A stretch of 64,000 bases of DNA from Cyprinodon diabolis (Eukaryota; Chordata; Actinopteri; Cyprinodontiformes; Cyprinodontidae), in assembly GCA_030533445.1 (NCBI GenBank), contig CM060076.1, positions 24,104,603 to 24,168,602 of the forward strand, in the 5' to 3' direction. Under the pieces are notes generated by a model, which was not told where the DNA came from, searched no databases, and saw only the letters and a list, made by a program, of their open reading frames with translations. The translations under genes and the position numbers were made by a program. Shown here piece by piece: positions 32,335 to 44,580 of the stretch (position 1 is the stretch's first letter; every line of letters starts with the position of its first letter).

Positions 32335-32937
32335 GGGAGGGGGGGAACCGGTTGGGTCCAGAGACTATGGATTCAGCAGGGAGCTCAGCAGCGTCTAGCT
32401 TCTGACTCGTGAGTTTCTGACCTTGACTTGGTTTACTAGCTCTTCCTTGAGAGCTGTAGGAGGAATCCAGACTGATATCTTATGGTTTGGCTTCCTTGGG
32501 CAAGCAGGCAGGTTTCCAGGCAAAGCTCATCCAGAGCTTCTGGGTTTCTGACCTTGACTGGGTTTCCTAGCTCTTCCTTGAGAGCTGTAGGAGGAATCCA
32601 GACTGATATCTTCTGGTTTGGCTTCCTTGGGCCAGCAGGCAGGTTTCCAGGCAAAGCTCATCCAGAGCTTCTGGGTTTCCTGTGAGCAAAGAAGACAAAG
32701 GCAGGTTAGAATCTAGTTTCTCTCTAGAGCCAACTAAGATTCTCTTAAAATGACAGAGGCTCGGGTTTGCTAACCAATCTTGGTCAACACTGCGGCGTTG
32801 AAGGAAGGTCTGGCTGCTGCTTATATAGGAAGGTCTCCTGATGGGCTGATGAGCTTCAGGTGTGCTGGAGGGCTCCAGCCCAGGAGACACACAGCGCACC
32901 CTGCTGGAGACAGGTGGTGCTTCTCCAGATCCCAACA
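32335..32937 (-). repeat. 5' LTR, truncated and with an internal 131-bp duplication
   Basis: It matches 28463-28939 but lacks the roughly 235 bp corresponding to 28226-28462 (R/U5 side, including the poly(A) signal) and the primer-binding site. Inside, the segment beginning CTGACCTTGACT at 32417 is repeated at 32548, a 131-bp tandem duplication absent from the 3' LTR. Confidence 0.8.
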
Positions 32938-32942
32938 TCGTT

Positions 32943-33330
32943 TGGTTTTTTTGACAGCCTGTAATACCCGAAACCTGTCTATTTCTCTAAAAGAGGGGTC
33001 GTTAAAGGGAATTGTTGGCCTGGCTGAAGAGGCGAGGTGCTCTGGGCCTCTGTGTGGGGGTGGCGGTTGCAATGATAGCGGAAAGGAATCAACTCAATCG
33101 CTGAATTGTATATTTTTGAAAGCTGAAATCATAGTCCACCCCCTCTGTTTAAGGTTGATTTTTCTTTTTTGACATAGATTGCTTCCTTCACACCTGTCCT
33201 CTCTGTCCAAAATGTGAACATTCTGGTCCTCAAAAGAATGTCCTTGGTCCATAAGGACGTTGGTTTGAGGACGGCAAAATCTGCAATTTTCCAAAATTCA
33301 TCAGAAAAAGGTTTGGCCCACTCCTTCAAA
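32943..33330 (-). mobile_element. Penelope-like element, GIY-YIG endonuclease C-terminal fragment (right part)
   Basis: The minus-strand frames carry GHSFEDQNVHILDREDR and VKEAIYVKKEKSTLNRGGG. These are characteristic of the GIY-YIG endonuclease part of fish Penelope-like elements. The two pieces are in different frames, so the copy is dead. The rest of its 3' end is at 28010-28225, beyond the LTR insertion. Confidence 0.6.
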
Positions 33331-35486
33331 TGTTTCCCTTTGCTTCTTAATCAGATGTAACTTTATTAATGAGTTAATCTCTTAATTCTCATTCAGTTTT
33401 CGGTGGGTTCGCTAACATGTAACCGGGTCCTGTTCAGTTTCAGCTTCAAGTTTTGTTTCAGCTAGTCTCAAATTTTTACCTTAAACCTCCTCAAATTTGA
33501 CCCCTCAGCCTCACAAACGGGGGTCTGTTTTTCAGCTAATATTTAATTCAATTTTTGAGGCCTTCACTTGAATTCATGAAGCGTCTTAACAGGAAAACCA
33601 GGCTTAACCTTGTGAAATACACTGAAAGAAAAAAAAAATATCCTCACAGTGCTTTAAGTCCTTAATTTATTCCTGGACAAAAATTTTATTTTTAATGACA
33701 TTAAGAAATACCATTTGAAATTTCTTTCTTATCATTCATTTATATTATCAGTGTTGTTAAAATAAATGTAAAATATCAATCTGTTTTTATGTTCAGCAGT
33801 GACCGTCTGGCATTTATAAAGTAGGTTATATTCCCTGATTTTCCATTCTTGTGCTGTAAATGTGAGCTGATAAATGATCAGTAAGAAAATATGTTTTTAT
33901 ATGTTTCATCATAAGAATTTAACTTTTCCAAGTTTATTAAACGTTTAAACCTCTAGCTTCATTGTATTTAACTTATCTTTGACCTAAATACGGTGGAAGA
34001 TGTGGTGTGCAGATGTCCAGCAGCTGGTATTTGTTGTCATCTCGCTGCAATGTTTAGTATGTTGAGTTCAAGGATGACAGGTGCAGTGCAGAGAGACGCT
34101 TCGTGACTCTGAATCTGAAAAAGTGATCTAATTCAAACAGGTAAGAGAAGCATGATGTCAGTTTAGATTTAATTCTTGAAATGAGTCCCTAAACTTCCTC
34201 CCTGCCATTCAGGTGACACCATCTTTATAATCACAATAGCTTCTCTGTGTTAACCCTTTATCAACACCGTTTTGGATCAAACAAGGCAAAAATAGTGAGG
34301 TAAAATATGATCTGCAGGGTCTGTAAGGTCCAGCTCACTATTAAAGCTGAATGTAACCACTCCAATGAATGTCACCAAGAGTCAATAATAATGTTACTGC
34401 TAGGTATCATTAGTTACCTAATGTTAGGTAACTAATTGGACCTGCTGTAAATTTTTTTAAAGCTTCTAAGTTGGGCTTAAAACTTAATAACCTAGGTAAA
34501 AAAGTTATTAAGGTATTTTAAAAGGTTAATACGTTGGGTTAAAAATTAATAAATTTAAGTAAGAGTGTTAACATTAATGTTGTAAGGGTTATGTTGTAAC
34601 AAAAAACAGTTTTGCTCTTTCCATAAGTGTTTTTCACAAATTCCTAATGGAAGCACTCTGGAATTTTTTACCATATAAGGGCAAGTGATTGTTCTAGATA
34701 ATTCACATTAGCCTTCATTTGTGCCTTGAAAATATTTTTTTTGTAAATGTTAAAAAAAGTAATAATGTCTGTTCTTTTTTAACAATGTAGACTTGAAATG
34801 TTGCTTTTTAACCGAGGGCCGTATAACATGTTAAACACCATTTAGAGGTACTGCCTTTCCCTGTTGAATCAACATTTACATACTTCTGCTTACAACTGCC
34901 ACAAACACAAAGGCTATTTACCTGTACATTGTCTCACACTTTTTCTCCCCCATCTGAATATAAAAAGATGGGTGCTTCTTTATGTTGAACATATTTTGGT
35001 TAGATATTAACATGTTTGCTGTCACAGCAAGATTTTTATAATATTTTAACATCAACACAAGTACATGACGGTTTAAACAATACTATTCCTAAAGGCTGCA
35101 TAGGACAACAATATGTTGTCTTCAACTGTTGCTTGAAGCCTTAGGGCACGTGCAGGGTTCCATAAATAACTACCTAGCTTGCTAGATGTTTTAGAGGACA
35201 TGTCATGGAAGAAGTTTGACCGCTGGAAAGAAAAAAAAGAAAACAAACATTAGCAACATGCACATCAGATGATACGGAAAGCTAAAAAAACCCAGAAACT
35301 CCTCCCTAATAACCACAAACTATATGCATCAAAGTTACCTTATCATTACTCCTTGATGAGGTTTATTTTGTATGTACGATTGTTTCCCCTTTTTCAGGTT
35401 TTTTTTTTAATCCAAATGTGCTGGTAGGGTTTTATTTAAAATGTGTTTATATTTGAAATAGCTCAGGGTCTCATGCACTCTCTACC
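33331..35486. other. Intergenic, nothing recognised
   Basis: AT-rich with no open frame of note on either strand. A TTAGGTAACTAA-like repeated motif cluster near 34400-34560 is low complexity. Confidence 0.5.
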
Positions 35487-35704
35487 CCTAAAAAGCGGTG
35501 CTCAAGTCCAGTCCTCCAGAGCTACCATCCTGTAACTTTTAGATGCATCCTTCCTCTAACACACCTGAATCGAAAGGCTAATTCCCCTCATTTAGCCCAG
35601 CAGAGTCGTGGTAATGAGACACTTATTTAATTGAGGTGTGTTAAAAATACCCAAAAAGTTGCAGGATAGTAGCTCTTGAGGACTGGACTTCAGCACCCCT
35701 GCCC
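35487..35704. mobile_element. Palindromic MITE (hAT-like)
   Basis: The left arm GGTGCTCAAGTCCAGTCCTC, with a following GAGCTACCATCCTG, is matched in reverse complement on the right by CAGGATAGTAGCTC and GAGGACTGGACTTCAGCACC. The centre carries CACACCTGAATC / GAGGTGTG. This is an abundant non-autonomous element type in fish. Confidence 0.7.
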
Positions 35705-36068
35705 TAAAGTATTTGGAAGTGAAGAGGCCCCATAACACCAACAGTGCTTACCTTTTTTTTTTAAGATATCCCTCCTTCTTTTTACTCCAAAGTCACTCAG
35801 AGTTTTATTTGTCCTAAGATTCTGTCTTTGTGTGATCTCTTGGTCCTAACCTTAAAAGAAAAGGTTTTCTAGCTGACAACGCAAAGTCCTTTTCCCAACG
35901 TCACAACCCCAAATTGGAAAACATTTATCATACATCATTTTGGATTTACTGCGAGATGACATGTGGCAGAGGAAGCCAGAAGTGAACCTACAACCTTTGG
36001 AATACAGGAACAATACCCACTGATCAACTGATACCCAAAAATAACAGAGTATGGATAAGAAATGTCAA

Positions 36069-36230
36069 ATACGGGCTTGCAGGTGGCGCAGTGCTCAGTT
36101 TGCACAACTCATGTACAGAGGCCTTAGTCCTTTGCCACATCTCTCCCCCTCTCTCTCATACCCCCTTTCCTGTCAGCCTACTGTCAGAAAAATGAGCCAC
36201 TAGTGCTGTAAAAACTAAAAAAAAGAAATG
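36069..36230 (+). mobile_element. tRNA-derived SINE fragment, second family
   Basis: The head GGTGGCGCAGTG is followed by CCTTTGCCACATCTCTCCCC, CTCTCTCATACCCCC and TTTCCTGTCAGCCTACTGTC. This is the body of a common fish SINE. The promoter part is degraded. Confidence 0.5.
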
Positions 36231-38063
36231 ACAAATACATTTTCAATAAAGATTTTGCCCTGAAATATTGGACCAAATTTGTATGGTTCCTGATCTGTGG
36301 ATGTTGGCCGCAAAAAAGATAAACTGAATAATGTTTAAAACATAACTGTTGAAGTTTTAAATCTTGTTTGGGGTGGCATTATATTGCAGCTGAGTTTTAT
36401 TTGATCTGCACACAGACAATGTTCCTCATTCTACAGGAAAGTCCCATGCCACTTCTGCATAAGAAAAATTACATAACCATTAATTAAGCCAATCAATTTT
36501 TTTTTTTGCTTTGATCAATAAAAGGTCCCATAAAAGCTCTGCTGACACTTTTACCCATTGTTCCACAGATCCCAAAAGCTGAACCCCTCTCCCTTTCAGT
36601 TCCCGGTCAGTTTAGATGCAAATATTTCTTTTCAAAGCTCAATGAAAACAAATGGAGCTTTTGTGGCCACACCCTTGCAAGCGTCACCTGGCAGATGTGA
36701 GGTAAGAGAGACACATTTCTTGTAGGACGAGTTGGCAGCAGATAAGAGCGAGAAGCCTGCTCTACAGGTCGGTCGGGCTGGCTGACAAGAAGAAAGCTCT
36801 ACCGGCAAATGCACATCCGTTTCTTTCTGTTTGCCTGCAAAGCAAAAGGAGAGTCCAGCCATTGTCATGAGTCTCTTATTAGCATGTGGTTTTTGTGTTT
36901 GTATATAAAGGCAGGACTTAAAAACCACCACATTCAAAACTGCCTGGACTTTTGGTACTGGCATCAAGCAGGAAATACCTAGAAATATTTTTCCATTTAT
37001 TTTTTCTATTCAGTATTTAATTCACAGAGTGAGTCACAGACTGCTGACTGATTGCCAGTGTGTTCATTTTAAAAGTGACTTACTGTCTATGACCAATGAT
37101 CCCCAGTCAGTGGGAGCTAATGTTGACATACACAAATCAAAACAGGGCAACTTATAGGCAAATTAGAGGCTGCTTAATCAGATTTTACCATCCTTATTTC
37201 TTTTTTAAATTTCCAGTCGTTCATTTAGCCGAACACTATGACTAGATCATGGAGTTGTGAAACCTTGATGACAAATTTTAATGTTTCATCTCTTAGAAAA
37301 GCTCTGCCTGCGTAATAACAGGCCTCTCCGTGCGTCGCATAGGAGCCAGGCGTTAAAAGCTAGTCCATATGTGTCAGGGAGAATATGTGTGCTCTGTAAT
37401 CAGCTGTTGTGGAGATTAGAAACATAGTGATGCTATGTCACTTCTTCACAAGTAACCCCATCAGAAACCACAAGCTAAGACTGCACGAAACATGACATCA
37501 GCTGGAGCAGACGCTGGGGATAAGAGGGAGGGGGTCAGATAACAGTGGGGATTACGGGTCTAATTTACTTCTTTTTCATTTATGTTGATAGCTTCAGAGA
37601 AGAAGTAGTCACAAGTGAATAACATATTAGTATTTGTTAATAAACAAGACATACATCTACACTAATTTGATTGGAGACAGAGAAAGAAAAGAATAAGAGT
37701 TGGTTTTTTGCATTACATGAAAACAAGAGCACGGGGTTAGCATAACAAAGATTTCTATCTGCATTAAGACCTTTATCTTATGTAACAGGGGTCAGGAGTG
37801 AAGACGACAGTCTGGAAAATCACTAAACATGACCCTCCTCCCTAAAGGGAAAACCCACAGTAACTTTTCTACTGCATTACAGTGGACTCAACAGGAGGAT
37901 TTCTTAGCAGGTAAACAACAGCGTCTTCGAATTATGAACATGTGACTATTTTCTGGTTTGTATGGAAAAGATTTCCAAAAATCTGTAATTGTTTTTGTTT
38001 TATTAATGGTAGAAACATCCAAATCTGAACCATTCTTCCTACTCTAGAGAGTACTTCTAAAAT

Positions 38064-38102
<39 letters not shown>

Positions 38103-38270
38103 TTTTTGTTCATAACCACAATGTAAGGTTGGTTTGACATTACCATGCCGTCAATCTGTATCTGGAAGTCCCACAAGATTTTGGCTTGGATTGTTCTATA
38201 CCAACTTTGACGGTATCTCCCACTTTGACTTAGGGGATCGAGTCCATACTTTGCACATAGAGTGTGGACT

Positions 38271-38330
<60 letters not shown>

Positions 38331-41300
38331 CTGATTGTTCACAAATTGTTTAATCCAAACATATTCATGAAAGTTGAATGGAAGGAGAAAGTGTTGTATG
38401 AAAATACACTAAACACATAACAGCAGCCTTGAGAGAATTGTCAGGAAAATACATGCAGTGATTTGGAGGATCTTTATAAGGAAATTCATAGTGGGAAGTT
38501 TTCACAAATAATGGCAATTTGAGGTGCCCTATCCCAGATATTACAGAGCATGCCTCCTTCTGCTAACAAGCTTTATGAAGAAGCTGATGTTTTCTAGTGG
38601 GACATGGTACCTGAGTAAAGTCAAGCGGAAGACTAAAGAAAAAAAAAAAAACAATGATGCTGATAACCTGAAGGCTGCTGTCAAAGCTTCCATCACACTG
38701 CAGCAGAATGCTGATCTGCCTCCTTTCCAAACGGCTCTGATGCAGTAATTCCTTCAAACGGAGGCCGAAGCAGTTATTCAGTCAATAAAAATGAACATGC
38801 TTTCCAGATGTGTGATATTTATTTTTAAAATATTAGATAAAATGATCTTATGTAAAAGTCCGAATTTTTGCAGTAATAAAAAAGGCTTGAAATATTAAAC
38901 TCTATATTCAGTCATTCTTTATAATTCTGAAATGAGATACAAAAGATATTGGACCTTTCGTGGATTTTACATGATATCAATGTATCTTCATTTCCTCCAT
39001 GGCCAACACACTCTGGATGTTACTTTGAAGAACGTTTGGTACCAGCTAGAAATGACAAGTTTGGCATTTTAAGCCTTATTGCAGAGATAATGTCCCTGAA
39101 CAGGCAAACAAGATGAGTCTTTCAAGCACTGGGATATGGCCAAAAAGAAAAATAAAGTTAGTAATTTTTAAACAGACACCAACGGGCCCTTTAGGGGCCT
39201 CATGGGTGACCACAGCATCCTCTGAAAACAGCACAACTCACCAGTGGGCCAAGATTGAAATTTTCATTTTATTCTGTTGCCCTTCTTTTTTAATCATTTA
39301 TAGAGCATTTATGGTGCATTTAATCATTTTTATCATACAGAATATTTCTAACATCTATTGATATTTTAAAATGACAATATCATAAAGAAATTTATGAGTT
39401 ACAAGAAATGATAAAAATGTGTTTATTATTTATGAAGATTAGTTGAATGCTGATCCTTTCTTAGACATTTAGTCTGGTGAACCCCTGACTGCTGATGTGA
39501 GATTAAACACTATGGAAAGACATCCACGGAGGAATTTAAAGAGGTCTAAAAGAATGTACTGAAAATATTTAGCAAATACAGGACATTTGAAAGAGCTGCC
39601 AGCATGACCAACTCTGTTAATCCAAGCAGGCACACCGCTGTACAAAAACATTTACTGTTGTCAGTATTCAGAAGTTCACATCTGTACATTCAGAAACCGA
39701 CTATGTTTAACTTACATGAGACATGTGCTAAAAGGAATGAAACTATGAAAATAGACCTAAGTCAAAAAAGTAAATGTTTAATCTATATAAAGAAACTGCT
39801 CACCATGCTTTAAAATATTTTACATTTAAACATTTTAGTTATTATTTATCCCCATACTGCAGCAAAAAGCATTGAAAAGCATGATAAAGTATTTGATTTT
39901 GATCAGATTAATGTACAAAATGAAAGTAATTTTCAACAAAACAGTAATGTCTTGCTATATTTATGTTTTTATGTGAATGGCAGCTTAAGAAATATAAGCC
40001 CCAGCAGATGATAGGACAGTTAGCTGCAAAGCGCAAATAGACAAGGAGATGAGTGATGTCTCATGACATTTGCATACATTTTTTTTTAATGTATAACTTT
40101 AATTGCTTTACAGTTTCACATTAGACGATTTCTGAATGAGGATTTTCGTGTCCATATACAGCACTCACCTAAAACAATGATTTTAGTTAATATTCATAAT
40201 GTTATTTTCTTCTTTGATTTTGTGTGTTTTTCAAAGATATTGTGAGGAAAGACATACTTTTAAAAAAAAAGGTTTGAACTGTTTGTGTGCTTACAAAACA
40301 GGAAATTTATTCGATTTTCTTCAACAGATACAAAGCAAACTGTATGACGGTTTGTATTCATCCACTGTATCTTTATTGAGAGAAATCAAGCTTAGCTGAA
40401 ACAGTTTCTACGCAGTGACAACTCTTATCAATATATCTTCCCTTTCTCAGAACAAACATGTTGAATGAGTAGACACCCTCCTTTTAGTGACACAAACAGG
40501 CTGAGTAAGCCGATTTACTGTTCTGTGAGTTTCGGACAGCAAACAGTCACTTTCTGCTGAACAAGTCCAGACGCAGCTCACTGCTGTATGAAGCCTCACT
40601 GTAACATACATATTCTGTTGTAAAGCATTATGCATCACTTCCTCGATCATTCCCTCATCTTTTTTTTTTTTTAGCACCTGTAGAATACATCTATGTGGTG
40701 GTCAATGCACTCTCATCTTGCACTCATGTATTTACATATGCACTCCAACAGACGTGCAGAAAGAAAAAAAGGAAAACTGGGACAGTGACGGCGGTGTTGA
40801 CTTGCATCATTCACCCACTATTTTACTGCCAGCATGTGTGTTGTGTGAAATTCACAACTCCCCCAACGCCTCTGTGAGAACACCTCCACCACTTGATTCC
40901 CAGACAATGACACACCCAAAGCACAAAATCACATCCAATCAAATCTGGTAGGCCTACCTCCTGGATTCAAATGACCCTTAATTTTCCCTCCTAAACATGA
41001 CTTAGCTGTTACTTTTGTTGAAATGATGAAACAGCCAATGATTTGGTTGCTCTGCAGCATTGGTTTTTATTATGCTTTAATTTGATAAGATCAAAGCACC
41101 GTCTTTGTAATAGCTTCATATTCACACCAAATTAAACTGACTTTAGTGATATCTTTTTGGTTTATGACAATTAAAGACTGCTATTCTTCCTTTCACAACC
41201 TGCAGATTCATTTTTGTCTATTCAGTATAAAATCAATTTTTATTCAGTGTCTGTCGCCTTTTTGTCTCCACTTGTTGCAAACCAGAACTGATTTGGAAAG

Positions 41301-43241
41301 CCTCCTACTCACCACTTCTGAAGAAAAGTGGTTTCAGTCAAAAAACTTTCTAAATAATGACTCAGGGATTTTTTGAGAAAAAAAAAACATATCACTTTTT
41401 CTGGATAAAAAAAAACAAACAGTTAACAGTTTTTAGTGCTCAATGTTAGCTTATTCTTTCAAAAATCTAATGCATATTAGCATAGTTATAGTGAAACTAT
41501 GTCTTGAAGATGTCTAAAGTTTGTCACATAACAACTATAAACTTCTATGTGTTGTTAAATACATAAATACTTGTATGTATTTATTAAAAGTATTACTGAA
41601 ATCAACAGGTTTTGTTGTTTTCAAACATTTTTACAAATAAAAACCTTAAAATAAAAATGTGGCAACCTCACTTAACTTTGATGATCCTTAAAAAGTCCAG
41701 CACAAGACTTACATTTTTAGAATTGACCTGATTTAATAAGTCTAGTGGCTGTGTGTGATTTAAACTCAACGTAAAACCAACTGTGAGAATACAGCAGGCA
41801 AAATACATAATGCAGAACCCTATTTCACTGCACGTAACGCAGAACAGCAGGGACAGACAAGACAGATCATCTAAAAATCAGAAAGAGTACACCAAAATTT
41901 GCGATTAGGCAGACGTTGAATTATTGGGGGGAATTTTGTTGGGTTTTTTTTGCTTTTTGAACTTGGAAAAATGAAGACGGCATCCAACAGGAAGAAGAAT
42001 CTCAGTTAGCAGCATGTAGAAAAAGTAAATCTCTTACATAGGGGTAAAAGTTCATAGTTTATTTCCATAAACTAAAACCTTTTTTTTTTAGCATTTTAGA
42101 GTATTTCAACACACTGTACCCATATATCTAAAATGCAACCACGTTGATGGTGCTGTGCCAACTGAATGCATGTAATTGCTCATGTATTCTATCCTTGATT
42201 TTTTCAAAGCCGCCTCAAATCTTCTGTTGTTTCGCGTTCCCATTAGCCTCGGGGACTTTGATGAAATCTACTGCAAACACACGACGCCGAGGAAACAAAA
42301 GCTCATGGTTGATGGCTTGTTTAGCTTTTATCACAAGCTGTGCATCATATGACAAAGCAATGCATAAACTGATGCATCTGAGTTTGGTTGCATTTCCTTC
42401 AAGTCAACTGGTGCTCGCAAAAGTTTTTTTTAAAACCTGTGTGAATTCAGCTTTCTGATAAAATAAGGAAACTACTGCTGAGTAAAAACAGTTGAAAAGA
42501 ACACATTAGAAAGACAGCACCAGTTTGTTTGCTCTTCCTCTTCTTACAAATGGGACCGATGATTTCGTCAGTTTTCACAGCTCATCCAGGCTCTTGAGTT
42601 GTGTGCTATTTACATGTTGGGCGTCCTGATATCATCAGGGCCATAACGGGCCAGGAGACGATGCTTGTTTGAAGTGTTAATCATGTCCTTTTCCGTATCA
42701 TCTCACAAGCTGTGTTCACTGCTGCTGTTTACCCCTTTGATCATCTGTGGTCATTGACAGCCACTCTAGAAGTCATTATCTCCCTCTCAGTAATGCTAAA
42801 TTAAAGCTATACTTGAAACTAGCTACAGACACACAGTAAGTGAAACAAAAAAATTATTTCTGAGATGCATTTTATTTGAGTGTCTTTTAGCTCTCTTTAT
42901 GGGAAAAAAGTTTTAATCATGTCTTATTTGATTGTTAGAAAGCATTGGGATCTGTGTAAACATTGTCTTATCTATGTATTACACAACTGCATGATTAGGC
43001 CAGCAGATGAGATGCATTGAGGTGAATTGGTGCTGTTGACTGTGGGACAGGAAAACTCGTTGTTGCCTCCAGGCACAGCCAGTCAGGAACAGAGAGGATT
43101 TCTCACTGTCTTTGCTCTGCACTGAAACTGACAGTTTATGTTTTGACTGAATTAATAATGGGCTTAAACAGGCTCCCATGCTGTTTGTTGTTAAACAAAA
43201 GCTTGTGTTCAAATATATTTTAACTCAAACAGAAATAGTTT
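36231..43241. other. Gene-poor spacer with two (AT)n tracts
   Basis: No exon with coding character and splice signals was found. Open frames (36632-36967, 42144-42458, 38524-38748) have no known domain. (AT)n tracts lie at 38072-38100 and 38271-38328. Parts with balanced composition and few repeats (36600-37560, 42540-42830) could hold conserved regulatory elements, but that cannot be judged without alignment. Confidence 0.5.
38271..38328. repeat. (AT)n microsatellite
   Basis: About 29 AT dinucleotides in a row. A shorter tract is at 38072-38100. Confidence 0.95.
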
Positions 43242-43450
<209 letters not shown>

Positions 43451-43849
43451 TCATTATGGCTATTTTTTTGTAGCTTTGCATAAATAATAAAAAAGTATAT
43501 TTAAGGATTTTTAAGTCACGTTCTGTGAAAATCCACAGCAGATAAATCCCCATAGGATTATCATTTAGTATAATCCAGTTTAGTTGGCTTTGAACGCTAA
43601 AATTATTGGTTAGTCAAGAGGTGCAAAGATTTCTGCAATCACAAAAAAAGGTCCAAACGTTTATGTAAAGTGACAGGGCGACCATGTCAACCCTGTGAGG
43701 AGCTTTTTAGTAGGTGCTTTTCCATAAGCCTTTTAGTTTTAACGCATTACATCGAAAACGTTATTAATGGAAACGTCAAAATAAAAAAAATAAAAATAAA
43801 TAAAATTCACATTCACAAGTTTTTGCGATTGCTGGTAATCTTGATTACT

Positions 43850-44580
43850 TTATTCCTTCTCACATATAAAGCCTTAAATGGCTAATCTCCATCTTATATC
43901 AGAGATATGATTGTTCCTTATGTCCCTAAAAGAGCTCTTTGCTCTCAATCTGCAGGTTTACTGGTGATTTCTAGAATTTCTAAAAGTAGAATGGCAGGCA
44001 GATATTTTAGTTATGATGCTCCTCTCCTGTGTAACCAAACTACCAGTTTTGGTTCGTGAGGCAGACACTATGTCTACTTTCCTTTTTTATAAAGCTTATA
44101 GTTAGGTAGGCTCAGGTTATCCTGAGCTATCTCTATAGTTATGCTGCTATAGGCTTAGACTGCTGGAGGACATAGAGACCCCTTTTCATCAATCTCCAAC
44201 TTTATGCTCTCTCTCCTTTTTCTCATAGTAGCTTCATTTGGTCTGTTCTTGTTTGGCTGTGACACCATCCCGGAGAGAAATATCAGCTGTGCTGCTGCCA
44301 TCAACACCTTTGTTTATAGATGTTGTAGCCCTGCCTGTTTTTCAGTGTAGTCCTGTTTCTCTGACTGTGACTGGCTGTATGTGCTCTCTGTATCTGCGGA
44401 CATGGGAGTTTTCTTAAAAGGGAGTTTTCTTCTCCACTGTCGCTACAAGCATGCTTAGTGTGGGGTCTTGCTTTCAAGTCAATGAGTGGTTGCAATCAAC
44501 TGGTTTTAATTAGATAGAAAACTTTAAAACAATCTGACTGTATGATCTGGTTTAATATCAATCAGTGCAATATAAATTTT
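43850..44580 (+). mobile_element. LINE 3' fragment (L2/CR1-like)
   Basis: Plus-strand translation gives YKALNG, a PSYIRDMIVPYVPKRAL-like stretch, then AGLLVISR and SRMAGRYFSYDAPLL with stops between. This is the reverse-transcriptase C-terminal region of L2/CR1-type fish LINEs. The 3' UTR-like part follows to about 44580. It is decayed by stops and frameshifts. Confidence 0.6.

Larger units (their letters stand above)
28226..32937 (-). mobile_element. Non-autonomous Ty3/gypsy LTR retrotransposon with gag remnant and minisatellite ORF
   Basis: Read on the minus strand, the order is: 5' LTR (32937-32335, incomplete), gag remnant (about 32255-31610), an open linker (31572-31228), a long tandem-repeat frame (about 31240-28979), a polypurine tract (28955-28940) and the 3' LTR (28939-28226). 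It is flanked by TTGTT (28221-28225) and TCGTT (32938-32942), a 5-bp target duplication differing at one CpG. No protease, reverse transcriptase, RNase H or integrase motif was found on either strand, so it depended on another element. The two LTRs look nearly identical over shared parts, indicating a young insertion. Confidence 0.85.

Noticed and set aside
28226..32937. Endogenous retrovirus
   Set aside because: No pol or env motif is visible. The gag fragment, 5-bp TSD and polypurine tract fit a Ty3/gypsy retrotransposon, and the hydrophobic end of the repeat frame is itself a repeat, not an envelope domain.
36632..36967. 111-codon minus-strand frame as a gene
   Set aside because: No recognisable domain, no splice-supported partners, and composition like the surrounding spacer.
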